This document shows positions 9,800 to 20,611 of a stretch of DNA of 64,000 nt, piece by piece (the first letter of the stretch is position 1; each line of letters begins with the position of its first letter). Origin of the DNA: Isoetes taiwanensis (taxonomy: Eukaryota > Streptophyta > Lycopodiopsida > Isoetales > Isoetaceae); contig JAJEKV010000005.1 of NCBI GenBank assembly GCA_021234155.1, forward strand, positions 13,401,025 to 13,465,024, given 5' to 3'. The position numbers and the translations under genes are program-made. Below the pieces are notes generated by a model. It was not told where the DNA came from, searched no databases, and saw only the letters and a list, made by a program, of their open reading frames with translations.

Positions 9800-10800
9800 A
9801 TAAGAACAAGTTGTCAGCGACCAAATCATCGGTAAGGAAGTTGATCCTCCACGACACGCGACAATGTTTCAATAGTCACCATGCGGATTCAAGAAAAACA
9901 TATTTCAAAGTGCGCGTCAGCTATTATTGGCCGTGAATGAAGAAGCAAATAGCTCGCTACATCAAGGAATGTCAGCTATGCCGCCAGACGGCGGAGCAGC
10001 TTTCTCGACCTGTAAGCATTAGAGCCATTAGCGGTGCCAAACGCTAAGTGGGAGGTAATCAGCATGGATTTCATCACTGTGACTCCCAAGAACAGCGAGA
10101 GGCAAGGATGCCTTAATGGTAGTGGCTCTCCATAAGTTGTCGAAGATGGCACATTTTGTGCCTTGCGTAAACTCACCGCATACATACGGGATACGTTAAA
10201 AGCTCTTCACCAAAGAGATCTTCGACTTCATGGCATGCCAAGGGAGATCATCTCCCGGCTGCAGACCAAGTTCATGAGCCTTTGGCAAGACCCTTTATGA
10301 CGATCCGCATGGTTATCCATGAGCACGGCATATCATCCTCGACGGATGGCGGTGGAGCGACCAACAGATCTTAGAGGACATGCTAATGAAACTATGTCCG
10401 GAATAAGCAAAGTATGTGGGAAGAATTTATCCACTTGGTGGAGTTTACATACAATAGCACCGCGGGAATCATCCCAAATGTCGCCGTTTATGATCAATTA
10501 CGGCTATCGTTGCTAACTCGCATTACACTTGGCACAACCCCGTGTCAAAAGTGGAAGTTTCGCAGCAGATGTTGGCGGATATGCGGCGCCTTGTGGAGGA
10601 GGTTAGAGGGTATCCGCTAGCAGCAAGAAGTCGACAAAAGAGCATCGCCGACAAGCATCGAACAAGAAAAGAGAGTTCAAAGTTGGAGATGATGTTTGGC
10701 TCAAGATCAAGGTGAAGGGTAAAGCTCGGGATCGGAATTGCAAGAAGCTTGCTCCAAGGTGGGCTGGACCTTTCATAGTCGAAAGTAGGTAATCAAGCCT
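9800..10800 (+). pseudogene. pol: Ty3/gypsy integrase, frameshifted
   Basis: The zinc-binding HHCC part is visible: the paired His near NSHHAD (about 9870), YYWP (about 9930), and C..C in ECQLCRQ (9968-9988). The catalytic core follows in shifted frames, with SMDFIT (about 10063), STAYHPR (10321) and EFIHLVEFTYNSTAG (10423). The C-terminal strand VGDDVWLKIK (about 10684) and LAPRWAGPF (about 10750) are standard for Ty3 integrases. There are many frameshifts. Confidence 0.8.
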
Positions 10801-10919
10801 ACAAGCTAGACTTGCCAAAGACACCTAAAGATCTATAAGGTCTTCCACGTGAGTCTCTTTGAAGAAGCATACCCAAATCCGCATTTAAGTCTTTGATTCA
10901 CAACGTTGTTGGAAATGAC

Positions 10920-11075
10920 GGAGGAAAAAAGCTGGAAATAGTTCCAGAATTGATTCTTGATAAAGCTTTCAAGAAAACGAGGAGATCAGAATTCCTCCAA
11001 AAATTTGGTCAAGTGGAAACACTTACCAAAGTGGAAGACGCGACATGGGTACCTCTAAGAAAGATTTAGTAAAGC
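10920..11075 (+). pseudogene. pol: Chromodomain-like C-terminus of the integrase
   Basis: Reads EIVPELILDKAFKKTRRSEF, then a spaced E.L. segment and EDATWVPL. This matches the shape of the plant chromovirus chromodomain (ILD.R..KTR..E.LVKW....EDATWE). The aromatic cage is poorly kept because the KW position reads KFGQ. If correct, this would direct insertion toward marked chromatin, which is relevant given the H3-like gene in the same element. Confidence is moderate because the motif is degenerate. Confidence 0.5.
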
Positions 11076-12010
11076 AAGATCCACCGCTTATGGAGCAATG
11101 GGACTGACAAGGTCATCTCCAGAAGAAATCGGCCCGGGGCATAATCGAATTTGTGTAGGTTAATTCTTGTGTAGTTAAGATTAATCTCACGCGACCACCA
11201 CCTTTTAGTATGGGTCGTCGATGCTGTTATTCGGCGATGGGGACCACTACGATCTCTAGGGTGTGGTGTAATGTCAATGTAGGCATGACCGTTTCCGCTT
11301 GGGCGAAAAGGAAGGTAGATTAGAAAGTCTACTTCTGCCCCATCTGGAGTAGATGACCTCGAGAGAAAGGAGGTCTGAGGAATGCATTGATAGGAAAAGC
11401 ACCTTTAGCCCCATATATGCTTTGATAGGAGGAATCAAATTTCGCCCCAGCGAGAAGGATATCCTCCACGTTGGGCAACTAGAGGTGTAGGCATGAGAGC
11501 GGCATATAGGCATGTAGGCGCCTCACGGGCCATAATGGAAGATTCACCCTCTTCCTACGCCGGAGATTAGCCATGCATCCATGTAGATAGGTGGGGTGGT
11601 CACCATATAACCAAAAATTTTATTTAATAATTAAATGGTACTAACGTGGTGTCGACCCAGGCAGCCGCGAGAGCTCCCGAGGGAGCAAGGAGGTGTTAGC
11701 TCGGACTTGCAAACACAAATTTTGTTAGAATGTGTTGCAAGGAATGAAGAGTGCCCCTCGACGTTAATTTTAAATTTTGATAAACTTAATTATAATGTTA
11801 AGTGAATTTTGGAGTAACTGGTTTAGTAATGTTGTGAATTGATAAGTTATTTCATAATATAATGATGTGATAATGTCATAAAAATATTACCTTGAGGTAA
11901 TTTTAATAAATGTGGAATTATAGTAGTAATCGTATGTATCGGTTTGATTGCGGTGTTACGATGATCCCAAGGTGGGGAGACCCACGATCTCATGGGACGG
12001 CATCATTTCA
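11076..12010 (+). other. 3' untranslated part of the retrotransposon
   Basis: No gene is visible between the integrase end and the polypurine tract. The middle (11700-11930) is AT-rich. A long 3' spacer of this kind is common in large Ty3/gypsy elements. Confidence 0.5.
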
Positions 12011-12023
12011 AAGGTGGGGAGAA
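12011..12023 (+). promoter_or_regulatory. Polypurine tract
   Basis: aaggtggggagaa lies directly before the TG that opens the right LTR, which is the expected position of the plus-strand primer. Confidence 0.7.
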
Positions 12024-13716
12024 TGTGACGTTCCAAAGACAAAGATTATCACGCCCCGTGACGATATTGTAACGCCATCGCCACGCGACACGCCACCCCG
12101 ACCGACGATGTGCGCCAACGTGTAGCCAAGTGGGTAGCCCTAGGGGGCAACTTGCTAAGAATGTGCATTAGCATTAATGTGCACATTTCCCAATGTACAC
12201 ATTAATGTGGGCACATTTTCATGTGGCCACTTGATGCCAAGTGGGCCATACCCATAGGTGCAATTAATGTGCACATTTTTTCCAATGTATTTCATTAATG
12301 TGCACATTTTCCATGTGAGCACATTTGGGTGCTGCACATTTCCATGTGGGCACATTTGGCCACCTAGCCCCTTAAAGGCAAGTGGGCCCATTTCCATTAT
12401 CCCACATGCCAAAAGGGGGATAATTGGAAACCCTAGCAACCCCTTGTCTATATAGGGTAGGAAACCCTAACTAGCCCAATTTTTCGATTTTTAGGGCTTT
12501 AGAACTCTGCTTTGGCTGCCTCAATAGCCAAAACCGCATCCTGCACTCACCGCTAGAATTGCATCCTTAGTTCCTCTAGATTCGAGGGATGGGGATGGTC
12601 GAGCTCAGGTCGGGAGGAGCCCCTCAAGGATCGGGTATTTGGCCACTAGATAGTCTAAACCCTATTTTAGTCATTGAATCGGTAGGTTTAGCCTATTAAA
12701 TTGCCCATAGCAGCCCTTTAGATCTCTAGATAGCAGATCCTAACTAAAGAACCTAACTCTATGTTGTAGATTAGATCTAGTTCTTTAGTTCTCTATGAAG
12801 TATATGGATGATGTATCTCCTATGAACTCCTTGTATTGGGAGGGGGGGGTAGAGACCTAAAGCTTTGTAGTTGATGCTCCTAGAGTGGCCTCTCTAGCAC
12901 ACGCTGTAGATGCGGCCTGTGGCACAAGAGCCACACACGGTTGTGGGTGAAGGGGCGGAGACGGCTTATAAGGAGGTTCATGTTCTCGACTCTTGAACGA
13001 CCCTAATGGTGTGTTAGTGCCGCGGGGTCATTGTGACTAGGTCTAATGGCTTGCCAACGCGTGTGGGCAAGGCATGGGCTCGACACTCGTGAGGTGGTGA
13101 ATATGACCTTCCATTGAGTTCAAGTCGAATCACAAGGGGTCTCTAGTCACCTTGAGTGGGCATTGTAGATCTCTGGAGGGAGAGATCCCCTACACCTGCC
13201 CCATCGGAACCGGGAGATGTAACCCGGATATAGCCCCTTTGGCTATGCATCCGGGCGGGGTCAGTCCCAACACTTTTCACCTACCGCAAAGTGTGCAGGA
13301 GGGGCGGATGGAGTGGACAACCCTAAGCCATGTTCATATGCCGCCCAAATCCATTGCCATGAATTACATGCAATGAACTCCGAGACCCAAGCCGGGCCAT
13401 CCCTTGAGTCAACGAGCCTTGGGTAGGATCCCCTATGTGATGTGTGATCTTTGTCTATGCAGATATGTGGAGGACCATCCTTAGTGATGGTCATATGATG
13501 TTGATGTATGTCTTATCGACATGTATGTTTACGCCTGCGCAGCCTAGGTAGGCCCCGAGGGAGATCGGTGCAATGACCCTTCCACTCTTCCCACTGGGAA
13601 CCCGCCACGGCGGTGTCATGTGGAGGGCCTCATATTAGCATGGAGCTGGTATGGGGGATGAACTCTGTTTGCTATCACGGTGAGGGCAATCGTATCTCGC
13701 GAGTAGGGGACGCCCA
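12024..13716 (+). repeat. 3' LTR (about 1693 bp)
   Basis: It starts TGTGACG right after the polypurine tract and ends cgccca just before LINE sequence resumes. The right 560 bp and scattered left pieces are repeated at 1111-2120. U3 contains many short repeats of the type TTAATGTGCACATTTTCC (12165-12350). A TATATA box lies at 12449. A third, diverged copy of the right part lies at 58260-58930. Confidence 0.8.
12449..12454 (+). promoter_or_regulatory. LTR TATA box
   Basis: TATATA in the context ttgtctatatagggtagg lies about 425 bp into the LTR, a usual distance for the U3 promoter. Transcription would then start near 12480. Confidence 0.4.
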
Positions 13717-13948
13717 CGATTTATCGAGACAAGACTCAAAAGGACACCGGTGCATGCAAGATCGTGGATTCTAATGGCTATTTCAACCCGCTTTTGAGAC
13801 AAATCAAGATCGTAAGAACTGTGTGGACTTACAAACTCCGCATGAAACGAGGATTAGTACCTCAATCGAAGATCGGAAAAGTCTAAATCAGTTCACATCA
13901 TTGGCAAGAGCGACAAAGCAAAAGGTCCAATTCTTCCCTCATATAAAA

Positions 13949-14990
13949 ATGCTTTGCTTAATATTGATTCTTGTGCTAACCCGACTGACAAATCTAAAGT
14001 TAATTTGGATTATATTGATCTTTCGAGTGTGCAAGATTCCACGGCAGTGAATTTATACTCTGACAGAGGGATGCTTATCTATTTTCCAACAAATTGCCCC
14101 TCTATTGGAGAAGTCAAGTTTTGGATTACCAAAACTCATAGAATCCCCATCTGCTCCTTGCTCAAGATTGATAACAGAACATTTCAGATCCTCTGTAAGG
14201 ATAATTTTAGTGTTACCTACCTGCTAAAAAAGAAACTGGGCAAAATTAGTAACAACGAGTTTTATATTATGAGGTGGAGCCCATTATTTACCCCAGGTAA
14301 CCCAAAGCATATATCTACTTCTACCTGGATAACATTTCCTAATCTGCCCCCTGCTTTATGGACAATTTCTCATCTAAGGGCCATCTCGAGTAAATTGGGG
14401 GATATTATCTCTATTAATATCCCCCAAACAAATTTCCCCTCTGTATGTATCTCTAAAGAAATTGACTCAAGATGGCTTAAAAATGTGAAAATAAAGATCT
14501 CGGAAAACGAACTCGGATTTAGAGGTGGTGTATTCTAAAATTCCTATCCATAAGGTGCTTGAAGAAGCCGCCACCAGTGGGAAAAAGTTACATCAGTTAA
14601 ACCTCCTCTCATTATTAGGCGGGGAGTGGCGCCCCCAAAAATATGGTTGATTAAACAAGGGCTCAAAGAGATAATCCCGCCGGGCTCAAATAGATTGTAA
14701 AACCATAACTCAAAGGGTCCCCTCGATGATCATCATTGGTTTCACTCTCAATAGCGATTCTCTTTTCATGAATAACAATTGGGATTTTCTTATCAAGAAT
14801 GTCAACTTGGAAGTCAAATTTAAAAGCAGGCATGGTGACTCTCTCCTTCCCTCTTAAGGAGGAAAATTAGGGGAGTCTGAGAACTATAATTGGACCATGA
14901 GTTCATACATTCTGCAATGAGGAAGGATGGAAGCAGTTTACTTCAAGAAGAAGGGCAGGGGGCGAAGAAAAACTTACATTGGACCTCTGA
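13949..14990 (+). pseudogene. LINE ORF1, DUF4283-like part
   Basis: The open stretch 13954-14538 lacks an ATG because it is the downstream part of ORF1. It carries GMLIYFPTNCPSIGEVKFWI, then a MRWSPLFTPG segment, STWITFPNLPPALW and ISSKLGDII. This is the DUF4283 pattern (W.P.F.P....TWI..P.LP...W....L..I...LG) found at the N-terminal side of plant LINE ORF1 RNA-binding proteins. Coding similarity fades after 14538 through frameshifts. I cannot find the CCHC finger that often follows. The ORF1 start lies near 335, across the gypsy insertion. Confidence 0.7.
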
Positions 14991-15045
14991 GAGTTAGCCC
15001 AAGGAATTCTGCCATCCAATCCAGGATGGCCAAAGGAAGGTACAA

Positions 15046-18000
15046 ATGCTAATGTCTAACCCCCTTAAAATCATTACCTGGAATCTCCAGGGTATAAATA
15101 GTATTATCAAAAGGGAGCATTTAAAGGTCTGCATATCTACCCTTAACCCTGATATTTTGCTAATCCAAGAGCATAAGATCCATGATCTTAACCATAACGA
15201 GATTATTTCTAGATCCCTTCCTCCTAATTTTAAAGTTTGGTCTATAAGTGCTAATGACTCGTCTGCAGGTATTGCCATAGTGTGGAACATGAGAATCAAT
15301 CTTGAGGTAATTCATATGGTCAATGATAACAGTGGTAGGTGGCAGATTCTGGTAGGAAATCTTGGCCCTGTAATTATAGCTATAGCTAATGTGTACTCTT
15401 ACCATTATCCCTCTGAGAGGATTGCTGTGTGGAATCAAATTAATCAAAGTTTGGCCAATATAGATGCTGATGATCTAATTCTGGCTGGAGACTTTAATAT
15501 GGTCACTGATAGTTACATGAAGAATAGGAATTTTAAAGCTCTCTTGCCTCAGGAGCAGGGCGTTTGGTCCAAGCTTCTAGCTGATCATAATCTCAAAATT
15601 GCCAGAACTAAACCTAATTCTTTTAGCTGGTCTGATCATAGAGCTGATCCTATTTGCTGCCTTCATGACCGTTTTTACCTTAGTGAGAACCTTTGGACTA
15701 TTGGCAGTAGAGTGGATAATCTAACAGGATACACCCTCTCCGACCACTATCCTCAGCAAATTTGTTTTATTGGCAAAAACAAGCATAGCAATAGAAAATC
15801 CTTTTTCAAGCTTAATGTTAATCTTTTGGACCATGAGGAATTTATGGATAAGCTCCAGAACATTATAAACTGTCACCCCATGCCGGCTGGTGACATTGGT
15901 TGGATGTGGTGGTGGATCAATTTAGCCAAGCACATTAAGAGCTGGCTAAAATGCTGGGGTAAAGAAATCCACTACCAGAAGCAAGCCAATCTGGCTAATC
16001 TGAGAGAGAGCCTCAGTAATGCCCCTGCTAACATGCAAGAAGACATCAAAATTCAGATAGAGAAGGAGGAAATTAGCATTGCAAAGGGCTGGAAAGTAAA
16101 AGCTAAGATCAAAGAGCTCAAGGAAGATGAGAGATGCAACTCCAAGTATTTTTTTATCAAGGCCAAGACAAAGCTCAAAAGAAATCAAATTGATGAAGTC
16201 AAGGTGGGGGATACTCTAATTTCTGGTGATCTCAACCTCAAGAAGGCTGCTGTGGACCATTTCACAAAGATCATGGGTACTAACACTGACTGCCCTGATG
16301 GAATGATGGACCTTTTCATTAACATTGGAAGTAAAGTCAATGATGACCAGAACAACCTGATCACAGCCCCATTTACTGATATTGAGCTCAAGGAAGCTAT
16401 CTCTGGAATGGATAATGGGAAGACCCCGGGACCAGACGGCCTCCCTGCGGAATTTTTTAAAAAGGCATGGCCTATTTTAAGTGAAGGTATTACCAAATTA
16501 GCCAATGAGTTCAGGATAAATAAGTGTCTGGATGCCAGAATCAACACGAGTCTTATTACTCTCATTCCCAAGATTGACTCCCCAACCTCCTTTGCTGATT
16601 ATAGACCAATTTCTCTTACTAATGTCATTTACAAGATAATTGCAGGGGCACTGGCTGCTAGACTCAAGAAGATTTTAAACAATGCAATCAGTAGCACCCA
16701 ATCAGCATATCTTAAGGACCGTTTTATCCTGGACAATGTGGTCACTGCAATCTTGGGATTACACTGGGCCAAGGAATCCAACCAAGATATTGCCCTTCTC
16801 AAACTGGATATCACGAAAGCGTTTGATACGGTCAGTTGGAATTTCTTGTTTAAATGCTGCAGAGCTTTGGGGTTCAACGAAGAAAGTATAGGTATGTTTA
16901 AAGCTATCTTGAGTAATTCTAGATCGGCAGTACTTGTTAATGGTGAGTGCAGCCATTTCTTTACTCTCAAAAGAGGTGTTAAGCAAGGGTGTCCCCTAGC
17001 CCCGTTTTTATTCTTAATTGTCATGGAAGCATTGCATAGCAGATTGGAAAAGGCAAAGAATGAGAATTCTATCAAAGAACTTCAACTCCCTGATAACTCT
17101 CAGGTGGATCAGATCCTAAATGGACATTTTGCTGATGATACCTTCATTATGACTTCTATGGATCAGGATTCGATCACCAATACTCAGCATATTCTCCAGG
17201 ACTTTGGTCATACCTCAGGTTGCAAAATTAACCCTCTTAAATCTGCTATTCAAGCCAGGGACATGGACAAAGGCACCCAGGCGGCTGACCTTTTTGGATG
17301 TAAGTATAACTCCCCGTGCACCAAGACTAAAATTATGGGTATTCCCTTTGCCATCAGAAGTAATGCATCGGAACTGTGGAATGATATAACTGATAAATTT
17401 TATAAAAAGGTAGACACCCTAAATTCTAAATATCTCTCCAAAAATGGCAGAGCTATTATAGCCAATTTTATGATATCCTCCTCGCAGGTCTATCAATCCT
17501 CAATTATTTTAGCTCCCAAAAAAGTTACTAATAAGCTTCAAGGTATTATTGGCAGGTTTATCTCCTGTGGCCAAAATAGAAGATGCTGGCATCCAGTTTC
17601 AATGGAAGAGTGTTGCAAGTCAAAAACAGAAGGTGGACTGGGAACTATAAATATAAGAAAGCAAGGTTTGGCTTTGGCAGCAAAATATTTTCATAAGGCC
17701 TCTTATGATAAAATCAAGCACCCCATATCTGCACTAATCAGGCACTATATTGGTAAATGCCATCCTTATGGTTGGAGAAATCTAAAGATGGACCTGCCAC
17801 ACTCTATCTTCTTTCCATTCTCTGTTCCAACCACCACTCCAGGTCTTATTAAAAAGTGGATAAAGGCTTGGCTCGAAGTTAAACAGATGTACAGCTGGGA
17901 AAAGGGTTTATCCACAGACCAATCCATTTTTTGGAATCCTGCTCTCATCTTGGATAACCCTGATATGTGCCTAGCCTGCCATTTCCCTGATCAAGCGAAG

Positions 18001-18705
18001 CTTTGGAAGCAAAAAGGGATCACCATGATCAGAGATCTTTTTGATGAAAATGGGATTATTTTATTTCATAACTCAGTCCTTGCAGGGGAAGGTCAGCAAA
18101 CACAGATGCTGTATGAAGCCATTATTAATACAGTAGAGAATGGCATGTGGTCCCACTCCCAAGACTCTTGGAAACACAATGGGGTGAATGGCTACAAAGT
18201 CAATTCGGCCTACAAGTTTCTCATGAGAGACCAAACTGTTACCATCCACCTCAAATGGGGAGTTTCTTCGGACACAGCTAGGAGGAACCTCAATTTTATG
18301 TGGAGTAGCCCTATTAATCCGAAGATCAAAGCATTTATGTGGCAGCTATGGCACAAGGGATTGGCTACTAACTGTAAGAGATTTAAGCTTTCTATGACTA
18401 ATTCTGATATTTGTGACAAATGCCTAGCCTATAAGGAGGATGAAAATCATCTATTCAGGTCTTGCCTATGGTCTGAATGGGTTCTGGAACTGGCCTCTGA
18501 GATCCTTGGCCAAAATCTTGTTACCCTGGATCACAAAGAATTCTTCATGCCTAACAACCCAACAGACTGGAGAATTTATATCCTCTTGTGGAGAATTTGG
18601 AAAGGGAGAAACTCTTTCATATTTGATTTTGAAATTATCCCCCCAGAAGGGATCATAAAACAGGTATTGTACGATATTAATTGGATCCTTAGTATTAATG
18701 TATGA
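15046..18705 (+). CDS. LINE ORF2: endonuclease and reverse transcriptase
   Basis: An uninterrupted 1219-codon frame from ATG 15046. Residues 1-240 are an APE-type endonuclease: TWNLQGIN (about 9), LIQEHKIHD (about 38), AGDFNMV (about 146) and a SDHYP end (about 236). The RT spans roughly 400-760: DYRPISLTN (about 518), QSAYLKDRFILDN (about 556), KLDITKAFD (about 586), RGVKQGCPLAP (about 645) and FADDTF (about 694). The C-terminal zf-RVT finger lies near residue 1115 (WSSPINPKIKAFMWQLWHK, then C..C, H and C). EN, RT and finger are all complete, so this ORF could still be active even though ORF1 is broken. It is the best-preserved gene of the first 30 kb. The contrast with the shredded gypsy pol is notable. 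Confidence 0.93.
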   Translation: MLMSNPLKIITWNLQGINSIIKREHLKVCISTLNPDILLIQEHKIHDLNHNEIISRSLPPNFKVWSISANDSSAGIAIVWNMRINLEVIHMVNDNSGRWQILVGNLGPVIIAIANVYSYHYPSERIAVWNQINQSLANIDADDLILAGDFNMVTDSYMKNRNFKALLPQEQGVWSKLLADHNLKIARTKPNSFSWSDHRADPICCLHDRFYLSENLWTIGSRVDNLTGYTLSDHYPQQICFIGKNKHSNRKSFFKLNVNLLDHEEFMDKLQNIINCHPMPAGDIGWMWWWINLAKHIKSWLKCWGKEIHYQKQANLANLRESLSNAPANMQEDIKIQIEKEEISIAKGWKVKAKIKELKEDERCNSKYFFIKAKTKLKRNQIDEVKVGDTLISGDLNLKKAAVDHFTKIMGTNTDCPDGMMDLFINIGSKVNDDQNNLITAPFTDIELKEAISGMDNGKTPGPDGLPAEFFKKAWPILSEGITKLANEFRINKCLDARINTSLITLIPKIDSPTSFADYRPISLTNVIYKIIAGALAARLKKILNNAISSTQSAYLKDRFILDNVVTAILGLHWAKESNQDIALLKLDITKAFDTVSWNFLFKCCRALGFNEESIGMFKAILSNSRSAVLVNGECSHFFTLKRGVKQGCPLAPFLFLIVMEALHSRLEKAKNENSIKELQLPDNSQVDQILNGHFADDTFIMTSMDQDSITNTQHILQDFGHTSGCKINPLKSAIQARDMDKGTQAADLFGCKYNSPCTKTKIMGIPFAIRSNASELWNDITDKFYKKVDTLNSKYLSKNGRAIIANFMISSSQVYQSSIILAPKKVTNKLQGIIGRFISCGQNRRCWHPVSMEECCKSKTEGGLGTINIRKQGLALAAKYFHKASYDKIKHPISALIRHYIGKCHPYGWRNLKMDLPHSIFFPFSVPTTTPGLIKKWIKAWLEVKQMYSWEKGLSTDQSIFWNPALILDNPDMCLACHFPDQAKLWKQKGITMIRDLFDENGIILFHNSVLAGEGQQTQMLYEAIINTVENGMWSHSQDSWKHNGVNGYKVNSAYKFLMRDQTVTIHLKWGVSSDTARRNLNFMWSSPINPKIKAFMWQLWHKGLATNCKRFKLSMTNSDICDKCLAYKEDENHLFRSCLWSEWVLELASEILGQNLVTLDHKEFFMPNNPTDWRIYILLWRIWKGRNSFIFDFEIIPPEGIIKQVLYDINWILSINV

Positions 18706-19030
18706 ATTGTTTACTGCTGCAGATACTCTGTTCCTGATGACTAGGAGGCTCAAATGGAAAAGGAACAAAGCCGAGTATGAAAAGGAATGGATCAAGTTCT
18801 TCGGCCCAGCTGATACATCTGCACATCTCGATGCCATATGCGTATGTGGTTGCTGCTGCGACCAAAATTACAACATTCGAAGAGATTTGATCTGCGAGGC
18901 CAAAGATGCCAAAGGAAGATTCAACATGGCCATGGCGGGCAATTGTAAATGCACCTACTGCACATTCCATCTGATTATGAAGGGGAAAGCAAGGAAAAGG
19001 ACAAACCAGCACCTCCAAGGAATTCACTAG
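18698..19030 (+). CDS. Small Cys-rich ORF3 overlapping the end of LINE ORF2
   Basis: This ATG overlaps the ORF2 stop in the arrangement aATGtaTGA, an 8-base overlap that would suit termination-reinitiation. The 110 residues begin MYELFTAADTLFLMTRRLKW and are very basic, with cysteine clusters (CVCGCCCD near residue 48, and C.C..C near 88). I know no named family. Plant LINEs usually stop after ORF2, so this could be a family-specific ORF3, a captured host exon, or chance in the 3' UTR. The cysteine pattern could bind zinc or nucleic acid. That is inference. Confidence 0.45.
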   Translation: MYELFTAADTLFLMTRRLKWKRNKAEYEKEWIKFFGPADTSAHLDAICVCGCCCDQNYNIRRDLICEAKDAKGRFNMAMAGNCKCTYCTFHLIMKGKARKRTNQHLQGIH

Positions 19031-19194
19031 CTTCTTTCTGTTAACTGTTCAAAAAGACTATGCTTCTCAGATACCTCTTTTTCTAAAAAGTATCTTAAAA
19101 CTGCAATAGGGTTACACTTCCCTTGAAAAAAGTTTCTTTTTGTATATTTAACTTATACTTAATATAAATAGTAGCCTTCAATAAAAAAAAAAAA

Positions 19195-20440
19195 GAAATG
19201 CAGAGACACAAGCTAGATGCTAGAAATGCATCACAAGCAACCTAAAAGGTTTTATATTCGATCCTTCAAAAATAAGGTATTTGTGCACTTGTTGTTCTCC
19301 CTAAACATGGGTTGTGAGCTTGAGGATCGAGAATAATAACCCATATCTTATGATCAATCTAGAAAAGATTTAGGAAATGAAAAAACAAGTCGTGGTCATG
19401 AAACAAGATATGACCAGCAAGTGTACATGTTGCTCGATCAACATCAAGGTAGTGCTTATAATGAAAAATCCAACATTAACATGATATGTCACTACTAATA
19501 TGGTGGTTTATTATATACGTTAACAACCTATAAAGACAACATCAAATTGGGAAGCCTCTACCAAGGTGGTCAAAGTGAAGTGATACTGGTTTCTTATCTA
19601 ATGGTAACTATTGAGGATCCACAAATTCCTAAAAAACTTCACTTTTGAAGTATTACTCTCTTGTGTGATAAAACATGTAGGAAGCATGCTTGGAGAACTA
19701 ATCTCCATAAACTAGACTAGATGTCACTTATCAAAATATTCTTATTTTGCATATATAGGGCAAAGCTCTATATTTGCAGCATGTGCTAGTGATCTCACCA
19801 TTAACAAAACTTGCTTGCTGAAACGGACCTAGCCCCTTGGCCTAGGCCGTTGCACCGCCACGTTAACATCTAAGTTAACAGTCATGAGACTTATATACTC
19901 GCCAATAAAATATAGTCTCACTAAATCATAAATTTATATGCGAGACAAAGCTCGTCAAATTCTTGGTGCTCCAATAGCTTCCACTGGCCCCATAGGTCGC
20001 TTATATCTCCTACTCCAACCTCGTCAGGGCCCCAGAAAACGTCCCTCCGTAGCAACCTCATCTCCCAGACTCTCCATCTGAATACCGCATTCCCAGCTCA
20101 GGATGTACCCTCTTAAACATACACAAACAATGCAAGGGGGTTAGTCCACAAGGACTAAGTGGGGAGGACACATTTCGGGAACCTTCACAACATCAACTAC
20201 AAAGCAATCCCATATATAACATCACCCACAAAGTCATCTAGCATATCCATCAAAGATAAGAACAACAATAATTTTACCTGCTCCACTACGCCCCTGCATT
20301 AGTTAGAACTCAGAGTACAAGCATGTTCACATTCACATCAACCTTCTGTATGTATGCACATATTCCAAGCATAATCCTTGGGTTGCGACCCCAAGGAGAC
20401 CACTCTCTCCATCTGTACGTACAGACTTTTCACACGGCTC
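19195..20440. other. No gene seen
   Basis: AT-rich DNA with no convincing coding frame. The stretch 19800-20180, with a GTTAACATCTAAGTTAAC palindrome (about 19862) and ttagtccacaaggactaagt (20139-20158, an inverted repeat), looks like decayed LTR retrotransposon DNA. Confidence 0.3.
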
Positions 20441-20447
20441 TGCCCTT

Positions 20448-20611
20448 AACTCATCCGACTGGCCATCTGGCCCGAATGCAGAGTTTACACGGCCACCCCA
20501 CCCCTCTGAAGGTGGGCCGTAATGCAACATGCCATCCGTCTAGCCATCTTGCACGGATACAGAGTTTCACGGCCATTCCACCCCTCCGAAGATGGTCCGT
20601 TTGCAATGCAA
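20448..20611. repeat. Two-unit tandem repeat of about 80 bp
   Basis: Two diverged units, about 20448-20529 and 20530-20611, share ccatc, tacagagttt or gcagagttt, ccaccccacccctc and gatggtccg or ggtgggccg. Function unknown. Confidence 0.55.

Larger units (their letters stand above)
1111..13716 (+). mobile_element. Ty3/gypsy LTR retrotransposon carrying a histone H3-like gene
   Basis: Order: left LTR (damaged), hairpin pair, TATA box, H3-like gene, hairpin pair, TATA box, acidic-stretch gene, gag, pol (RT, RNase H, integrase, chromodomain-like end), long 3' leader, polypurine tract, right LTR. RT preceding integrase places it in Ty3/gypsy (Metaviridae), and the chromodomain-like tail suggests a chromovirus. 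At about 12.6 kb it is longer than a simple chromovirus, because about 4.2 kb lies between LTR and gag. All pol genes are broken by frequent single-base indels. A diverged copy of its 5' half lies on the minus strand at 52.06-57.44 kb. It sits inside a LINE, so it is younger than that LINE. Confidence 0.8.
13717..19194 (+). mobile_element. LINE (L1-type, plant), 3' part
   Basis: It resumes at the LTR border (tttatcgagacaagac, as at 957-970) and continues through the ORF1 C-terminal part, intact ORF2, a small ORF3, and a 3' end with an A-run (about 19182-19193). EN of the APE type, RT and a terminal zf-RVT finger define a plant L1-clade element. Together with 1-960 this is one LINE split by the gypsy element. 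Confidence 0.85.
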
